64,000 nucleotides of DNA. Source: Alcaligenes faecalis (lineage in GTDB: Bacteria; Pseudomonadota; Gammaproteobacteria; Burkholderiales; Burkholderiaceae_B). A program made the translations under genes and the position numbers. This document shows, in pieces, positions 37,650 through 46,504 of the stretch (positions within the stretch are counted from its first letter, which is position 1; each line of letters starts with the position of its first letter). The stretch spans positions 2,074,858 through 2,138,857 of the forward strand of contig NZ_CP168006.1 in the NCBI RefSeq assembly GCF_041521385.1, in the 5' to 3' direction. The notes beneath the pieces are model-generated. The model ran no database searches. It saw only the letters and a program-made list of their open reading frames with translations, and was not told the DNA's origin.

Positions 37650-38849
37650 ATGTCTTCCTCACGCTCTTCCTGGGCTTTTACGTTGCCAGCCGCCCTGCTG
37701 CTGATGACGCCCTTCGACATCCTCGCCTCCCTGGGGATGGATATTTACCTGCCCGTCGTACCGGCCATGCCGGAGCTTCTGGACACCAGCCCTGACATCA
37801 TCCAGTTGACCCTTAGCCTGTACATGCTGTTATTGGGTGCAGGGCAACTGATTTTTGGCCCCCTGTCTGATCGCATAGGCCGACGGCCTGTTTTGCTAAC
37901 AGGTGCCGCCCTGTTTGTGCTGGCTTCAACCGGAGCCGCCTTGTCCAGCTCCGCCTGGACGTTCGTGGGTTTCCGGGTGCTGCAGGCACTGGGGGCTTCG
38001 GCCACCCTTGTGGCCTTGTTTGCCACCGTGCGCGATGTCTATGCCGATCGCCCCGAAGGGGTGGTGATTTATAGCCTGTTCAGCTCCATTCTGGCTTTTG
38101 TTCCCGCATTGGGACCCATTGCAGGTGCTCTAATTGCCAGCGTGGGAGGATGGCAAGCCATCTTCCTGAGTTTGGCTGGCACAGGGCTACTGGCCTGGAT
38201 TCATGCGCTGCTCAGATGGCCGGAAACGCGGCCTGCCAAACCGCTGCATCCACAGCAATCTGCGCTGGCCGTACTCAAAAGCCCAGCCTTTTGGGTCTAC
38301 ACCCTGGGCTTCTCCACCGGGATGGGGACATTTTTTGTCTACTTCTCGACCGCAGCACGAGTCTTGATCGGACAAGCGGGCTATTCAGAAATGAACTTCA
38401 GCCTGGCCTTTGCCAGTGTTGCCCTGGTCATGATCGTCACTACTCGCCTGTCCAAAAACGTTGTGGCTCGTTGGGGAATAGCCGGGAGCCTGAAACGCGG
38501 CATGGGCTTGATTGCCCTTGCCGCCCTGTTGCTGGCAACAGGACAGCTCTTGCTGAAACCCTCCTTTACCAGCTTTATCCTGCCCATGTGGGTAGCCGCC
38601 ATCGGCATTGTGATGACGGTATCCGTCACCGCCAATGGCGCCCTGGCCCAGTTCAACGACGTGGCCGGTTCCGCCGTTGCCATCTACTTTTGCGTGGAAA
38701 GCCTGATCGTTAGCGTGATCGGCACCTTGGCCGTAACCTTGCTTGATGGGGATACAGCATGGCCGCTGGTGGTGTTTGGGCTGGCAATGAGCAGTGTTGT
38801 TTTGCTTGCCTTGATGTTGCTGGAGGCAAAGAACAAGCGCGGGGATTAG
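37650..38849 (+). CDS. CmlA/FloR-type phenicol exporter (MFS)
   Basis: This 399-residue protein has 12 membrane helices. It shares long signatures with CmlA: LLLMTPFDILASLGMDIYLP, QLTLSLYMLLLGAGQLIFGPLSDRIGRRPVLL, FATVRDVYA and the late ANGALAQF with VAIYFCVES. It probably exports chloramphenicol or florfenicol, though chromosomal relatives may have other substrates. ATG 37650 is chosen since the CmlA-like N-terminus MSSSRSSWAFTLPAALLL begins there. The leader with a short peptide and hairpins suggests drug-inducible expression. Confidence 0.88.
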   Translation: MSSSRSSWAFTLPAALLLMTPFDILASLGMDIYLPVVPAMPELLDTSPDIIQLTLSLYMLLLGAGQLIFGPLSDRIGRRPVLLTGAALFVLASTGAALSSSAWTFVGFRVLQALGASATLVALFATVRDVYADRPEGVVIYSLFSSILAFVPALGPIAGALIASVGGWQAIFLSLAGTGLLAWIHALLRWPETRPAKPLHPQQSALAVLKSPAFWVYTLGFSTGMGTFFVYFSTAARVLIGQAGYSEMNFSLAFASVALVMIVTTRLSKNVVARWGIAGSLKRGMGLIALAALLLATGQLLLKPSFTSFILPMWVAAIGIVMTVSVTANGALAQFNDVAGSAVAIYFCVESLIVSVIGTLAVTLLDGDTAWPLVVFGLAMSSVVLLALMLLEAKNKRGD

Positions 38850-38859
38850 AGGCAAAAAG

Positions 38860-38889
38860 AGGGAAAGCTGTCGATAAGCTTTCCCTTTT
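38860..38889 (+). terminator. Intrinsic terminator after the phenicol exporter
   Basis: AGGGAAAGCT, seven bases, AGCTTTCCCT and then TTTT form a typical terminator 11 bp after the stop codon. The remaining stretch to 39090 holds no gene I can support. Confidence 0.85.
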
Positions 38890-39090
38890 CCTGGGGGCTA
38901 TTATTACGACCGTTCGTAAATAACCCAATAAGCAAATTACAGATTGCACAAGGCAGCCCCAATCCTAAAAACCCGTAATACCCATCTTGATAAACAATAA
39001 AGACGGATATTACGGTCAATAAATCAGAAGTCTTTGACGCTACATGTTTCACAGATTTGTCCATGGCGAACATGGCAGAAAAGGCCAACG

Positions 39091-39453
39091 ATGAAATACG
39101 ATGAGGCACAACGCCCCCCCCCTAAACGCTTGCAGGAAGCCAGCGCCATTGGTCAGAAGCTCCAGCAACTGCGCATCGCCCATGGAATGACTCAAAGCGA
39201 TGTAGCTGCTCGTGCTGGTACTTCTCGGTCCACGGCCGCCCTGCTTGAGCAAGGCAATGAAAGCCGAACGATGTCTCAGATCCTGCGCTACCTCCATGCC
39301 ATTGAGCCCGAACTTACCTTGCTGGATCTGCTCACAGAGCAGTCCGGCGCTCTGCGGAGCTTCAACAATGCCAACAAGGTACAGCGTGTCTCCAGGAAGA
39401 ATGTATCGAATACGGCCAGCATCGCTCCAGCCAAGGGCAAATATGACTTCTAA
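39091..39453 (+). CDS. HipB-like XRE family regulator without HipA
   Basis: This 120-residue protein has an XRE helix-turn-helix (about residues 18-72: IGQKLQQLRIAHGMTQSDVAARAGTS) and a tail that resembles HipB-type antitoxins. An intact hipA toxin gene would be expected right after it, and an ATG does overlap its stop region, but no HipA-like frame follows. It may be an orphan left after decay. A C9 run at 39114-39122, eight codons from the start, encodes three prolines and could switch the frame by slippage. Confidence 0.7.
   Translation: MKYDEAQRPPPKRLQEASAIGQKLQQLRIAHGMTQSDVAARAGTSRSTAALLEQGNESRTMSQILRYLHAIEPELTLLDLLTEQSGALRSFNNANKVQRVSRKNVSNTASIAPAKGKYDF
39114..39122. repeat. C9 homopolymer near the 5' end of the XRE gene
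   Basis: Nine consecutive C within the first ten codons of the HipB-like gene. Gain or loss of one base would truncate the protein almost completely. Confidence 0.85.
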
Positions 39454-39546
39454 ACCGCGCAATCCATACAGCCGGCCACCCAGTAAGCTTGCTGTATTTG
39501 CCCAGCAAAGGATGCTGCGCATCCAGCAAGCAGGACCAGGTACGAG

Positions 39547-39672
39547 CAGGATCTCTTCATTCATGGGTTCTTTGTAGAACTCGGCGTACTGCCGATACAG
39601 CCGTTCCCAATCGACCCGGTCGTACGGTTGCAAATCCCGGATCTGAATACCATCGGTTGCCGGCTGTTCTAC
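39547..39672 (-). pseudogene. GNAT acetyltransferase N-terminal fragment
   Basis: The minus strand encodes IQIRDLQPYDRVDWERLYRQ followed by YAEFYKEPMNEEIL, a typical start of a GNAT acetyltransferase. The similarity stops abruptly at about 39547, after only 42 residues, where the acetyl-CoA domain should follow. The remainder of the frame is unrelated. Confidence 0.6.
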
Positions 39673-39715
39673 CCACGGGGTAAAGGCCGATGCGCGCGCC
39701 GACAGAGGCACGGCT

Positions 39716-39943
39716 TTCGAGGATGATTACTTACTGATTCGCGGTGCGATTGCGGGCCTGGGACTGGCCTTGATACCGCAGGAGTATGCACAAGATGAAA
39801 TCGCCGCAGGCCGCTTGGTGCAAGTACTGGACAAGCCCTGGCCAGCCCACTTTGCCTACTACTTGGTGACCTTGCCCGGTACAACGCAAAGAGCAGAGGT
39901 CCGTGCCTTTAGTGATTGGATCATTGAACAGGCACAGCTATAG
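39716..39943 (+). pseudogene. LysR regulator C-terminal fragment
   Basis: The frame encodes FEDDYLLIRGAIAGLGLALI, then PQEYAQDEIAAGRLVQVLDK and an ending WIIEQAQL. It is the last 75 residues of a GcvA-like LysR regulator effector domain. The DNA-binding domain and most of the sensor are missing; upstream it abuts the GNAT fragment. GNAT and LysR genes of this kind may once have been divergent neighbours, later collapsed by deletion. Confidence 0.75.
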
Positions 39944-39961
39944 CAAGGTAGCCAGGCTTCT

Positions 39962-40047
<86 letters not shown>

Positions 40048-40206
40048 CTGCTATCTCAGCGCAGAAGGGAAAATAAAACAGTGCGTGATCGCTTCCCCAT
40101 CCAGCCTATGTAGCACCACCACTTCAACAGTCCCGATATCACGCCCCCAGCTCCAGACATCGAAAATCCGCCTGACTTCCAACCAGGAAGCATATGATTT
40201 TTTTTG

Positions 40207-40235
40207 AAAAAAAACCCCGTCCCAACAGGACGGGG
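40207..40235 (-). terminator. Intrinsic terminator after the oxygenase-reductase operon
   Basis: On the minus strand CCCCGTCC, five bases (TGTTG), GGACGGGG and then eight T residues follow the reductase stop codon at 29 bp. Confidence 0.88.
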
Positions 40236-40263
40236 CAAACCTCAACAAGCAAGTGAAAAACGC

Positions 40264-41466
40264 TTAAGGCACTTCCACAGCCACCGGGCCACGGGGACGG
40301 GAACAGCACAACAACACTTTGCCCTCTGGCACAGGGTCCAGAGGCTCTTCAAAATAATCGACCTCGCCCGATACCAGAGTGCACATGCAGGTATTGCACA
40401 GGCCCGCACGGCAATTGAAGTCCGGACTCAAGCCCGTTTCTTCAGCCAGATCCAGCAAGGAAGGACAATCCTCATGCCATTGAGCCTGACGACCGTCGGG
40501 CAAGAACGTCACGGTCTGCGTGGCATCCGTGGCGGTTTCATCCACGACGGCGGGCGACTCCAGCTCTGACACACTTGCAATCGCACTGCCAAGCACGTCA
40601 GGCCCTGCCCCTGACGGCTCTGGCTGAACAACGCTGGCCGCAACATCACCGTCCAGGGTGTTTTCCAGCACCGTGGCCGGGCCAAAAAACTCGTAGTGAA
40701 TCCGCTCTTGCTCCACCCCCAGACTACGCAGCACACCGTAATTGCTCTGCATGAAGGCACTGGGCCCACACAGGTAAAACTCGTAATCATCCAGCGGTAG
40801 CCAACGCTGCAACTGCTCACGTGTAATCAGTCCGGCCACATGATGCAAACCGGCTTGTTCATCATTTTCAGTCGGGTTGCGATAGCAGAAATAAAGCTGC
40901 ACGCCGTCGCGTTGTGCCACCAGCTCGCGCATCTCATCGGCAAAGGCATGCACCGCGCTGTTATCACAGGCATGGATTACATACACTTTACGCTGACTGC
41001 GTTTAAGCAAACGATGCAGCATGGCCAGCAAAGGAGTCTGGCCCACGCCGCCGCTAAGCAGCACCACAGGCCGTTGGCTGCTCTCGTCCAGCACAAACTC
41101 GCCCATCGGCCCAGCCGCACTCAGCACATCGCCCGGCTGCACCTGTTGGTGCAGATAGGAGGAGGCCAAACCATCGGCCACGCTCAAGCCTGCCGGGGCC
41201 TTCTCGTGTTTGACAGAAATACGCAGACGATCCGTGCAATCGGGGTCCCCCGATACACTGTAATTACGCAGCACGGTTTGCCCGTCAATCTCCAGACGGA
41301 ACACCAGATACTGACCCGGCTGATAAGGCGGCACAACACCGTCCACCGGCTGCAGTACAAACGAAGTAATCACGTCGCTTTCGTGCTGCTTGTCCAGGAC
41401 GCGATAATCCCGGAAACGGCGGTTGGCCGTAGTCTCCGTAGACGCAGATGATGCAGTCGTATTCAT
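40264..41466 (-). CDS. Flavin/2Fe-2S oxygenase reductase
   Basis: This 400-residue electron-transfer protein has an N-terminal FAD domain of the flavohemoglobin-reductase type (PGQYLVFRLEIDG, RNYSVSG), an NAD domain (LLSGGVGQTPLLAMLHRLL, YLCGPSAFMQ), an acidic linker of about 60 residues, and a C-terminal plant-type 2Fe-2S domain (CRAGLCNTCMC and a later Cys). It should pass electrons from NADH to the Rieske oxygenase encoded just upstream. ATG 41466 is chosen; the oxygenase stop lies within the preceding 10 bp. A terminator follows. Confidence 0.9.
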   Translation of the reverse strand: MNTTASSASTETTANRRFRDYRVLDKQHESDVITSFVLQPVDGVVPPYQPGQYLVFRLEIDGQTVLRNYSVSGDPDCTDRLRISVKHEKAPAGLSVADGLASSYLHQQVQPGDVLSAAGPMGEFVLDESSQRPVVLLSGGVGQTPLLAMLHRLLKRSQRKVYVIHACDNSAVHAFADEMRELVAQRDGVQLYFCYRNPTENDEQAGLHHVAGLITREQLQRWLPLDDYEFYLCGPSAFMQSNYGVLRSLGVEQERIHYEFFGPATVLENTLDGDVAASVVQPEPSGAGPDVLGSAIASVSELESPAVVDETATDATQTVTFLPDGRQAQWHEDCPSLLDLAEETGLSPDFNCRAGLCNTCMCTLVSGEVDYFEEPLDPVPEGKVLLCCSRPRGPVAVEVP

Positions 41467-41471
41467 CACAC

Positions 41472-42515
41472 TCAAGCCGTTGCGGTCTCGCTGGCGACGG
41501 CTTGCTCGGCCAGGATCATCTGGCTGATCTTGCGACGGAAGCGCAAGGGGCCGGAATCCAAGGGCAAGTCCAAAGCGGCAGGACGCTCTTTCAGGGCTTT
41601 GTGCACTTCCTCCAGAACCACTTTGTCTTCCAGGAAAGCGTGGCGCACGTCTTCGTTGAAAATCTTGGAGATGGCCTCGTCATCCGGGCTGAAATTGCGC
41701 AGCTGGAACCAGAAGTAGCGGGTGTGTTCCTCGTCGATAGGCGTCAAGAAGTTATAGGAATCCATCAGGAAAACGTCCTGGTGGTACTCGCTAGGCTCCT
41801 CAGTCGCCGCACCGGCGGGCAGAAAGATGGCCTTGATCACGGCCAGCGACGGGAAGCGCACTTCGTATTGCTGTTTTCGGTCGCAATTGCCTTCAAATTT
41901 CACAAACTGCTTGTAAAACGGCGCAACTTCCACATTTTTTGACCAGCGCGAGACCGTCACGCCATTGTCCTCAACCTTGACGGCCAAAGGCAGGCCGATG
42001 ATGTCGGGGCTGCCAAACGAGCTTTGGTGTACCCAGGACACGTGCGAGGGGTCCAGCAAATTGTCAGTGACGTACAGGTAATTGCAGTCCAACTCCATGG
42101 CATCACCACGGTTCACACCCCATTCGGGATTGTCCCACTCGGGAATGTCGATCAGTTTGGACGAATCTGCCAATTCAGGATCACCCATCCAGACCCAGAC
42201 CAGGCCAAAACGCTCCGTACAGGGGTAGCTGCGCACCACCGCGCTTTTAGGGATTTGCGCCACACCGGGTGCCTTAGTACAGGAGCCGCTGCAATCAAAC
42301 GTCAGGCCGTGGTAGCCACACTCCACCTGATCGCCAATTAAACGGCCTTTGGACAAAGGCAGTCGACGGTGCGGACAGGAATCTTCCAGGGCGACTGGCT
42401 GGCCGTCTTCACGACGATACAGCACCAGGTTTTCGCTAAGCATACGCACGGGCTGCAGGCTGCGACCGAGCTGCGTAGCCAATGCGCCTACATACCAGGC
42501 ATTGCGTACAAACAT
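41472..42515 (-). CDS. Rieske non-heme iron oxygenase, VanA-like
   Basis: This 347-residue oxygenase component has a Rieske centre (Cys47, His49, Cys66, His69, in CPHRRL and CGYHGL) and a mononuclear iron site in DNLLDPSHVSWVHQSSF (Asp155, His158, His163). It resembles VanA-type demethylases, which act on methoxy-aromatics or related compounds with a cognate reductase. The reductase is the next gene. Substrate is unknown. A LysR gene is divergently placed upstream and is the likely regulator. Confidence 0.9.
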   Translation of the reverse strand: MFVRNAWYVGALATQLGRSLQPVRMLSENLVLYRREDGQPVALEDSCPHRRLPLSKGRLIGDQVECGYHGLTFDCSGSCTKAPGVAQIPKSAVVRSYPCTERFGLVWVWMGDPELADSSKLIDIPEWDNPEWGVNRGDAMELDCNYLYVTDNLLDPSHVSWVHQSSFGSPDIIGLPLAVKVEDNGVTVSRWSKNVEVAPFYKQFVKFEGNCDRKQQYEVRFPSLAVIKAIFLPAGAATEEPSEYHQDVFLMDSYNFLTPIDEEHTRYFWFQLRNFSPDDEAISKIFNEDVRHAFLEDKVVLEEVHKALKERPAALDLPLDSGPLRFRRKISQMILAEQAVASETATA

Positions 42516-42794
42516 GATTTACCCCCAACTCTGAATGCGGTGCATGACGGCTGAACGAGCCTATTCATGCTCTCTTGTCTTTGAAGCGCTCCGGCCCGAT
42601 GGCCAGGGCTTCTGCGCCACTGTGCGGGAACGCCTAGAGCACCATATCAATCTGGCCCCGCTTGAGCTCGCCAACTGCGGCGAGACTTGCGCTTAAGTTC
42701 TTGTTCATCATAATCGCAATCAAATTCAGCCTACCATCCATATCGTTTAGAATTTCTAAAGTTCAATTACTTTTCTGGACGGGGTCTGAGCATC

Positions 42795-43745
42795 ATGGAT
42801 ACCTTGCCTCCTTTACGCGCGCTGCAAGTCTTTGAGACGCTGGGCCATAGCCAAAGCCTGCAAGAAGCGGCCCGTCGCCTGAAAATTACGCCCGGTGCCA
42901 TCAGCCAGCAATTGCGCCTGCTGGAGGACACGCTGGGCTGTAGCTTGACGTACAAAGAAGGCAAACGCTTGCGGCTGACAGCGGCGGGGGTGCGCTTTCA
43001 TGAAATCTGTACCCAGGCGTTTGAGCTGTTGCGCGACGGCCAGCAAGAAATGGAGCGGTCGCGCAACACCAGCCTGCTTTCAATCAGTGCTTTGCCGTCC
43101 CTGCTTAAAACCTGGATGGCTCCGCTGGCGTTTCACTGGCAGGAGCAGTACGACCCGGAGCTGACACTGCACCTGAAAGGCAGCCACGCCGAACCCGACC
43201 TGGAGGCCGAGCAAATCGATTTTCGAATTACCTACGGTCAGGCCGCCGCCCGCCCCCGCAGCTTTACCGAGCTTTATACCGACCGTGTCGTACCCGCTTG
43301 CAGCCCGGCCCTACTGCAAGGACAAGCCGCCTTGCGGCATCCCCGCGATCTATTGAGCTATCCCTTGCTGTCCTCGGACTGGCAGCCGCGCTTTACCTCG
43401 CCGCCATCCTGGCGCGATTGGTTTGAATCTTTGGCTATAGACATAGGTGATACCCCCCTGGACCGCTTCCGGGTTTTTTCCCTGTCGCATATGGCGCTGG
43501 AGTCCGCCGTGGCCGGTCAGGGTTTTGTATTGGCGCAATGCTCGATGATAGAAAAAGAAGTACGCAGCGGGCAGTTGATCCTGCCCTTCTCCCATTCCTT
43601 ACCCCTGCCCTGGCCTTATGTGCTGACCCGACGGGCAGGTGCGTTTGAGTCGCCTCATAGCCAGGATTTTCATCGCTACTTATTGAATCGGGCGCGACAG
43701 CAGGAGCAGATTAATCAGGCGCTGTTGCTGCAAGCATTAGTCTGA
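42795..43745 (+). CDS. LysR family transcriptional regulator, GcvA-like
   Basis: This 316-residue protein has an N-terminal LysR helix-turn-helix (LPPLRALQVFETLGHSQSLQ, then ARRLKITPGAISQQLRLLED) and a C-terminal substrate-binding domain of the GcvA branch. It is divergent from the Rieske oxygenase operon, separated by 279 bp, and probably controls it in response to the substrate or a metabolite. The gap holds no gene I can support. Confidence 0.88.
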   Translation: MDTLPPLRALQVFETLGHSQSLQEAARRLKITPGAISQQLRLLEDTLGCSLTYKEGKRLRLTAAGVRFHEICTQAFELLRDGQQEMERSRNTSLLSISALPSLLKTWMAPLAFHWQEQYDPELTLHLKGSHAEPDLEAEQIDFRITYGQAAARPRSFTELYTDRVVPACSPALLQGQAALRHPRDLLSYPLLSSDWQPRFTSPPSWRDWFESLAIDIGDTPLDRFRVFSLSHMALESAVAGQGFVLAQCSMIEKEVRSGQLILPFSHSLPLPWPYVLTRRAGAFESPHSQDFHRYLLNRARQQEQINQALLLQALV

Positions 43746-43808
43746 GCAATGTCGCAGCACAGCGAAATACGGTCAGCCTGCCGATTGACCTGTTTGCCTG
43801 GCCATGGC

Positions 43809-43893
43809 TAAGCACTCATAAACCATTGAGTGCTTCGGCTACGTAAGCGCAAGGCTATTCAATGGTTTAGCTCTACACCATTGCGCTTTTTAG
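43809..43893 (+). terminator. Overlapping hairpins after the LysR gene
   Basis: Three stems overlap: AAGCACTCA with TGAGTGCTT (43809-43836), AAACCATTGA at 43820-43829 with TCAATGGTTT at 43859-43868, and AAGCGCAA at 43845-43852 with TTGCGCTT at 43881-43888, the last followed by TTT. The third fits a terminator; the others compete with it. The 339-bp gap between the LysR gene and tyrB otherwise shows no gene. Confidence 0.55.
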
Positions 43894-44012
43894 GTCAGGC
43901 TCAAGCCTCCAGCCAAGTGGCCAAAGCAAGTCGAACGCATAAATCAGACAAGTACGTACAAGCGGCTTCTGCCACCCGATCAACGCACCTGCAGATACAT
44001 TCTCAGCATCAA

Positions 44013-44058
44013 AAAAAGCGTGTTGACCCCCCCAAAGGGGGCCATCAACACGCTTTTT
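44013..44058. terminator. Bidirectional terminator between LysR and tyrB
   Basis: A 14-bp perfect stem AAAAAGCGTGTTGA / TCAACACGCTTTTT, extended by C and G runs, has A/T tracts on both flanks. It can stop tyrB transcription on the minus strand and any read-through on the plus strand. Confidence 0.88.
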
Positions 44059-44084
44059 AATCCCGCTGAAAAGACCTCAGCGCC

Positions 44085-45278
44085 TTAGGCCACTACGGCA
44101 GCCAGCGACTCCGCGAAGTAATCCACGTTGGACTGGTTCAGACCCGGCACGCTGATGCGGCCCGACTCCAGAACATACACGCCGAAATCGTCACGCAGTT
44201 TCTGGATCTGCTCTTTGGTCAGGCCGGTGTAGCAGAACATGCCTTGCTGTTTGACGAAGTAGCTGCTGTCGTACTGAGGAGCCAGTTCTTTCAGGCGATC
44301 GCGTACGCGCTTGCGCATGGCGGCGATACGCTGACGCATGGTTTCCACGTCTGCGGTCCACTCAGCCAGCAAGGACTCATCGGACAAGACGGAGGCAATA
44401 GCCTGTCCACCGTGCGAAGGCGGGTTGGAGTAGATGCGACGCACCACGGCTTTAAGCTGGCCCAGGACGCGATCAGCTTCGTCCGCGCTCTTGCACACCA
44501 CTGACAAACCACCACAACGCTCGGAGTAGTAAGAAAAGTTCTTGGAGAAAGAGTTGGCCAGCAAGAAAGTCAGGCCTGCATCGACCATGGCACGCACGGC
44601 GAAAGCGTCTTCATCCAGGCTACGACCAAAACCCTGGTAAGCCATGTCCAGGAAAGGAATCAGCTTGCGCTGTTGCAGCACAGGAATCAGTTGCAGCCAC
44701 TGCTCGTCGCTCAGATCCGCTCCGGTGGGGTTATGGCAGCAAGGGTGCAGCAAGACAATGCTGTGCTCGGGCAGGACGGAGATGTCTTCCATCAGGCCAG
44801 TGAAATCCAGACCACGCGTGGCTGGATCGTAGTAACGGTAAGTGTGGGTAGGAATGCCCGATCCACGGAAAATGGAGTGGTGATTATCCCAGGCTGGATC
44901 GCTGATCCACATTTCGCTATTGGGGTAGGCTTCGTGCAGGAAATCGCCACCCACTTTCAAGGCACCCGAACCACCCAGAGTCTGAATGGTCGCCACACGA
45001 CCTTCTTGCAGCACTTTGCTGTCGGCACCAAAAACCAGTTTTTGCACGGCGCTGCGGTACGAAGCCAAACCTTCAATAGGCAGATAGCCACGGGGCTGGC
45101 CCTTGGCCGCCCATTGTTCTTCGGCGCGGCGAGCCACATCCAGCAAAGGCAGACGGCCTTGCTCGTCGTAATACAAACCAATGGTCAGGTTGACCTTGCG
45201 ATCGCGCGGATCGGCGTGAAATGCCTCGTTCAAACGAAAAATCGGATCACCACCATAGGCCTGCAAATGCTCAAACAT
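44085..45278 (-). CDS. tyrB: Aromatic amino acid aminotransferase
   Basis: This 397-residue fold-type I enzyme transaminates phenylalanine, tyrosine or aspartate with 2-oxoglutarate. It begins with FEHLQAYGGDPIFRLNEAFH, has WDNHHSIFRGSG, HPCCHNPTGADL, the PLP lysine in LANSFSKNFSYYSERCGGLS, and SNPPSHGGQAI, all typical of TyrB/AspC. The length matches. A promoter-like TTGGCT-N16-TATAAG lies about 75 bp upstream on the minus strand. It is transcribed alone. Confidence 0.95.
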   Translation of the reverse strand: MFEHLQAYGGDPIFRLNEAFHADPRDRKVNLTIGLYYDEQGRLPLLDVARRAEEQWAAKGQPRGYLPIEGLASYRSAVQKLVFGADSKVLQEGRVATIQTLGGSGALKVGGDFLHEAYPNSEMWISDPAWDNHHSIFRGSGIPTHTYRYYDPATRGLDFTGLMEDISVLPEHSIVLLHPCCHNPTGADLSDEQWLQLIPVLQQRKLIPFLDMAYQGFGRSLDEDAFAVRAMVDAGLTFLLANSFSKNFSYYSERCGGLSVVCKSADEADRVLGQLKAVVRRIYSNPPSHGGQAIASVLSDESLLAEWTADVETMRQRIAAMRKRVRDRLKELAPQYDSSYFVKQQGMFCYTGLTKEQIQKLRDDFGVYVLESGRISVPGLNQSNVDYFAESLAAVVA

Positions 45279-45349
45279 GCTTGTTCCTTGAAAAATTACG
45301 GTTGTGGGCCGTCCGGTCTGGTCGACGGTCTATTCACATAAGCATTGAC

Positions 45350-45377
45350 CTTATACCTTGGGCCTACATTTAGCCAA
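45350..45377 (-). promoter_or_regulatory. Possible tyrB promoter
   Basis: On the minus strand TTGGCT (45377-45372) and TATAAG (45355-45350) are spaced by 16 bp. The rest of the 476-bp gap to the phosphatase gene (45279-45754) shows no gene I can support. Confidence 0.5.
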
Positions 45378-45754
45378 TATCTTGGGGATCTTTTTGCAGC
45401 ACATGAGCACGCGAGCGATGCATGAATGCGTCATCAGACTTGTCCCCCCATGGCTTGGCGCGACACCTGTTCTTGTCTAGTCGGTGCAGGCAGTCAAACC
45501 CCCGCGTCACCATGCAGCCTGTTCACACCTCCCGCAAACCGAAGGTTCAAGAACGTAAACACGGTGTACCAGCTTGTCTGCCTGGGCCTTGCCAGCAACG
45601 AATATACATGGCTTTCTGGCGATACAGAACCATGCACTTTCATTCATTCTGCTTTTGCTCCGCCAGCGTTGCCCACCTGACACCGCATTGTCATATGCAG
45701 ATCCCGCTCAAGACCGTTAACATGGGACTTTCACCGTTTCATCAGGAGTCCGCC

Positions 45755-46504
45755 GTGTCCGTATCGCCGCTGCCCAGTCCCGTATCCTGCCCTTTAGAAG
45801 GGGCCAGCAACTTCCGTGATATTGGCGGCTATGCCACAGGCTCCGGGTTCTTTCGTACAGGCCGCGTCTACCGCTCGGACCATTTAGCGGATTTAAGCCG
45901 CCAGGATCTGGACACTCTGCAGGAACTGGGCATTGCCTGCTCACTGGACTTCCGTGGAGCACACGAACGCAAACGCTCTCCCTACCAGTACAGCTTTCTG
46001 ACCAGTCATGCGCTGACCGTCGAACCCACCGTATTGCCTGATTTTCTGGACATGCTTGCCAAGGGCGAAGTGGACGTCAAAGCTGCCTACGGCACCATGA
46101 ACAAGACCTACACGGAATTCGTGACTGGACATGCCGCTACGTTTGGACGGGTCTTTGACCAGTTGCTGGAAACCGATACCCCTGTCGTCATGCACTGCAC
46201 GGCGGGGAAAGATCGCACCGGCTTTGCCGTCGCCTTGCTGCACCGCGCCGCGGGCGTACATCCTGATGATGTGATGCACGACTATCTGCTCACCAATCAA
46301 TTCTTCCGCCGCCCCAATCTGCCCGACAACCGTGGCATCAGCGACGAAGTACTGGATATTCTCTGGGGTGTGCAGCCCGAGTTTCTGGAAACCGCCTTCA
46401 AGACCATTGATAAGACACACAGCAACCTGGAGAATTTCTTCCAGCACGCCTTGAAGCTCAGCCCCGCCCGACGCGAGGCCTTGCTGGAACGCTACACCGC
46501 CTAA
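45755..46504 (+). CDS. Tyrosine/dual-specificity protein phosphatase
   Basis: This 249-residue protein belongs to the bacterial PTP group with ASNFRDIGGY near the start and the active-site loop HCTAGKDRTGF (catalytic Cys in the middle of the protein). Relatives are lipid or tyrosine phosphatases, some secreted. The GTG at 45755 is chosen because AGGAG lies six bases upstream; an in-frame ATG at 45722 is an alternative, and the frame is open to 45422. Its end overlaps the convergent MBL gene by 4 bp. Confidence 0.85.
   Translation: MSVSPLPSPVSCPLEGASNFRDIGGYATGSGFFRTGRVYRSDHLADLSRQDLDTLQELGIACSLDFRGAHERKRSPYQYSFLTSHALTVEPTVLPDFLDMLAKGEVDVKAAYGTMNKTYTEFVTGHAATFGRVFDQLLETDTPVVMHCTAGKDRTGFAVALLHRAAGVHPDDVMHDYLLTNQFFRRPNLPDNRGISDEVLDILWGVQPEFLETAFKTIDKTHSNLENFFQHALKLSPARREALLERYTA

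Noticed and set aside
38846..39109. 87-codon minus-strand ORF with hydrophobic segments
   Set aside because: It overlaps the exporter terminator and the XRE gene start, has no visible ribosome-binding site and no recognisable family.
40051..40248. 65-codon minus-strand ORF near the triplet repeat
   Set aside because: It runs through a terminator hairpin and has no similarity I can recognise.
42635..42709. 24-codon minus-strand ORF between the oxygenase and LysR genes
   Set aside because: It is short, has no strong ribosome-binding site and no recognisable similarity.
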